Of a DNA stretch of 6,593 nt, positions 5,375 through 6,593 are shown one piece after another. Made by a program: the position numbers and the translations under genes. The stretch's first letter is position 1; every line of letters starts with the position of its first letter. Location: contig JAADDG010000159.1 in NCBI GenBank assembly GCA_013154075.1, positions 1 through 6,593 on the forward strand, written 5' to 3'. This DNA is from Campylobacterota bacterium (GTDB lineage Bacteria > Campylobacterota > Campylobacteria > Campylobacterales > JAADDG01). The notes under the pieces were generated by a model, which saw nothing but the letters and a program-made list of their open reading frames with translations, searched no databases and was not told the origin of the DNA.

Positions 5375-6400
5375 ATGGCGTTTAGCAAAGAAAATAGAGC
5401 CAATACCTTTAGCGGTATACTGTTTGTCGCTTTGTTTGCGATGGCGGCCACTTATTTGGCGGAGTTTAAGGTTTTTAAGGAGTTGGGGATAAGTCCTCTC
5501 ATTATAGGTATAGTTATAGGTATGTTTTATGCAAATACTTTGAGAAATAAGCTTCCTCAAGAGTGGGTTCCCGGAATAATTTTCTCTACGAAAACTCTTT
5601 TGAGAGCGGCTATCGTATTTTACGGTTTTAGATTGACTTTCCAAAATATCGCGGAGGTCGGAATTGCTGGAATAGTGGTAAGTACGATAATGGTGGCCAC
5701 CACTTTTATTATAGGTTATTATGTGGGAGTTAAATTTTTGGGGCTTGATAGAGATACTTCCATCCTAACGAGTGCCGGAAGTTCCATTTGCGGTGCGGCT
5801 GCTGTTTTGGCGACGGAGCCCGTGGTGAAGGCTGAAGCTTATAAGAGTGCTATTGCGGTATCTACGGTGGTGCTTTTCGGAACGATAGCGATGTTTTTGT
5901 ATCCCTTTTTATATAAAAGCGGAATTTTGGGTTTCGATCCCAAAGAGATGGGAATCTATATAGGGGGAACGGTTCACGAAGTAGCTCACGTAGTGGCTGC
6001 CGGAAATGCGGTGGGAACGGTTACCGCCGAAAATGCGGTTATCGTAAAGATGATTAGAGTTATGCTGATAGCTCCGTTTTTGCTGATATTGGGATTTTGG
6101 CTTGCAAAGAGCGCTACTGGAGCTGCTAAGGGAGAGAAGACCAAAGTGGCGATTCCTTGGTTTGCGGTTTTGTTCATAGCGGTGGCCGGTTTTAATTCTT
6201 TGGATCTTTTGCCTAAAAATGTCGTAAATACTATAAACGAGCTTGATACTTTCGCTTTGACTATGGCTATGAGCGCTCTTGGAATGGAGACAAACTTTTC
6301 TAAATTTAAAGGTGTCGGTATGAAGCCTATCTATTTGGCTTTAATTTTGTTTATTTGGCTTTTAGTTGGCGGATATGTAGTAACTAAAATTTTTGCATAA
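5375..6400 (+). CDS. YeiH-family (UPF0324) putative sulfate/sulfite exporter
   Basis: This 341-residue polytopic inner-membrane protein belongs to the YeiH/UPF0324 family, annotated as putative sulfate exporters. Roughly ten hydrophobic segments are visible (near 13-29, 41-57, 67-84, 95-117, 132-147, 158-178, 226-246, 259-275, 292-304 and 318-338). Family signatures are SAGSSICGAAAVLA (133-146, with Cys139), GGTVHEVAHVVAAG (197-210, with His201, Glu202, His205), VIVKMIRVMLIAP (222-234) and ALGMETNF (301-308). The length is usual. The start is the ATG at 5375, 6 nt after AAAGGG (5363-5368 region); an ATG two codons earlier at 5369 abuts that site. It is a single-gene unit divergent from a LysR regulator, implying induction by a small molecule. 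The transported substrate is not proven by sequence; sulfite or sulfate is the family-based guess. Confidence 0.9.
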   Translation: MAFSKENRANTFSGILFVALFAMAATYLAEFKVFKELGISPLIIGIVIGMFYANTLRNKLPQEWVPGIIFSTKTLLRAAIVFYGFRLTFQNIAEVGIAGIVVSTIMVATTFIIGYYVGVKFLGLDRDTSILTSAGSSICGAAAVLATEPVVKAEAYKSAIAVSTVVLFGTIAMFLYPFLYKSGILGFDPKEMGIYIGGTVHEVAHVVAAGNAVGTVTAENAVIVKMIRVMLIAPFLLILGFWLAKSATGAAKGEKTKVAIPWFAVLFIAVAGFNSLDLLPKNVVNTINELDTFALTMAMSALGMETNFSKFKGVGMKPIYLALILFIWLLVGGYVVTKIFA

Positions 6401-6422
6401 TTAAAAATGTTACGAGTAGTGA

Positions 6423-6459
6423 TAAAAATTTGAAAAAATTTTTAAATTGAATTTTTTTT
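6423..6459 (+). terminator. Possible AT-only terminator after the YeiH-family gene
   Basis: A perfect 9-bp stem made only of A-T pairs (6423-6431 with 6436-6444) closes a GAAA tetraloop. Seven bases later there is a run of eight T (6452-6459). The lack of G-C pairs makes the stem weak, and the T-run is not directly adjacent, so termination may be inefficient. In such AT-rich DNA some pairing is expected by chance. Confidence 0.35.
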
Positions 6460-6491
6460 CATTTTGTCTATCTTTTTGGGATTTATTTAGC

Positions 6492-6497
6492 TATAAT
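6492..6497 (+). promoter_or_regulatory. -10 box of the RNA-binding protein gene
   Basis: A perfect TATAAT preceded by TTTAGC and followed by G. There is no TTGACA-like -35 at a proper distance, but the upstream 40 bp has phased T-runs, as is usual for Campylobacterota sigma-70 promoters. Initiation near 6504 would give a leader of about 55 nt. Confidence 0.6.
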
Positions 6498-6515
6498 GTT
6501 TCTTACAAACATAAA

Positions 6516-6535
6516 GGACTTTTAAGTAAAAGTCC
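6516..6535 (+). ncRNA. Perfect hairpin in the 5' leader of the RRM gene
   Basis: GGACTTTT-AAGT-AAAAGTCC forms a perfect 8-bp stem with a 4-nt loop, about 12 nt from the predicted RNA 5' end and 7 nt before the Shine-Dalgarno AGGAG (6543-6547). No T-run follows, so it is not an intrinsic terminator. It could stabilise the mRNA or be a cis-regulatory element for the RNA-binding protein encoded downstream. The stem is seen directly; function is inferred. Confidence 0.5.
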
Positions 6536-6558
6536 AGATCCCAGGAGAAAGAAGAAAA

Positions 6559-6593
6559 ATGAACATTTATGTTGGAAATTTGTTTTACGGAAT
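6559..6593 (+). CDS. RRM-domain RNA-binding protein (5' fragment)
   Basis: Only the first 11 codons are in the window: MNIYVGNLFYG. The hexamer IYVGNL is the canonical RNP2 motif in the first beta-strand of an RNA recognition motif, and small bacterial RRM proteins typically begin this way. AGGAG (6543-6547) precedes the ATG with an 11-nt A-rich gap, somewhat long but usable. Such proteins are usually about 80-100 residues with a single RRM and bind single-stranded RNA in the cytoplasm. The gene runs off the right edge, so RNP1 and the total length cannot be checked. Confidence 0.75.
   Translation, partial: MNIYVGNLFYG

Noticed and set aside
5312..5644. 110-residue minus-strand frame over the YeiH-family gene start
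   Set aside because: It covers the divergent promoter region and the start of a well-supported membrane protein gene, with a shadow-like composition and no domain.
6516..6535. Hairpin as the terminator of the YeiH-family gene
   Set aside because: No T-run follows the stem, and it lies downstream of a perfect TATAAT, so it belongs to the leader of the next gene.
1..6593. Mobile element, CRISPR, toxin-antitoxin or defence system
   Set aside because: No transposase, integrase, direct-repeat array, tRNA-associated attachment duplication or defence-type gene is present; every gene fits ordinary chromosomal content.

Overview
The window looks like chromosomal DNA of a Campylobacterota (epsilonproteobacterial) species. 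The DNA is AT-rich and the proteins are Lys/Ile/Glu-rich. Promoters show good -10 boxes but mostly no -35. GroES/GroEL are of the epsilonproteobacterial type, and a single CIRCE operator sits at groESL. The genus cannot be fixed from sequence alone; a free-living, sulfur-oxidising vent-type lineage is a guess.

Layout, left to right. A CAU-anticodon tRNA (elongator Met type) lies on the minus strand at 2-78. Next, also on the minus strand, is a 679-residue membrane-anchored protein of AsmA/TamB-like character (148-2187). I do not recognise it as a named gene. It carries three copies of a roughly 90-residue segment at about 175-residue spacing. A 195-bp divergent region follows, holding a perfect 7-bp-arm palindrome, a consensus sigma-70 promoter and a CIRCE (HrcA) operator. 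Then come groES (2383-2652) and groEL (2707-4341) on the plus strand. groEL converges on a LysR-type regulator gene (4361-5248, minus) with only 19 bp between the stop codons. That regulator is transcribed divergently from a YeiH-family (UPF0324, 'putative sulfate exporter') membrane protein gene (5375-6400, plus). The window closes with the first 11 codons of an RRM-type RNA-binding protein gene (6559 onward). Its short 5' leader contains a perfect 8-bp hairpin.

How the genes work together. groES and groEL form a heat-inducible chaperonin operon under HrcA. The LysR/YeiH pair is a classic regulator-plus-divergent-target arrangement, and by family likely handles sulfite or a related small anion. 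The tRNA, the AsmA-like gene and the RRM gene look like independent neighbours.

Most of the window is ordinary core genome. I found no mobile element, CRISPR array, toxin-antitoxin pair or phage-defence system. The points most worth a second look are the palindrome overlapping a probable promoter of the AsmA-like gene, the tandem modules in that protein, and the hairpin in the RRM gene leader. Three start codons (groES, lysR, yeiH) are placed downstream of the longest possible ORF start. No stretch over 300 bases lacks a gene.
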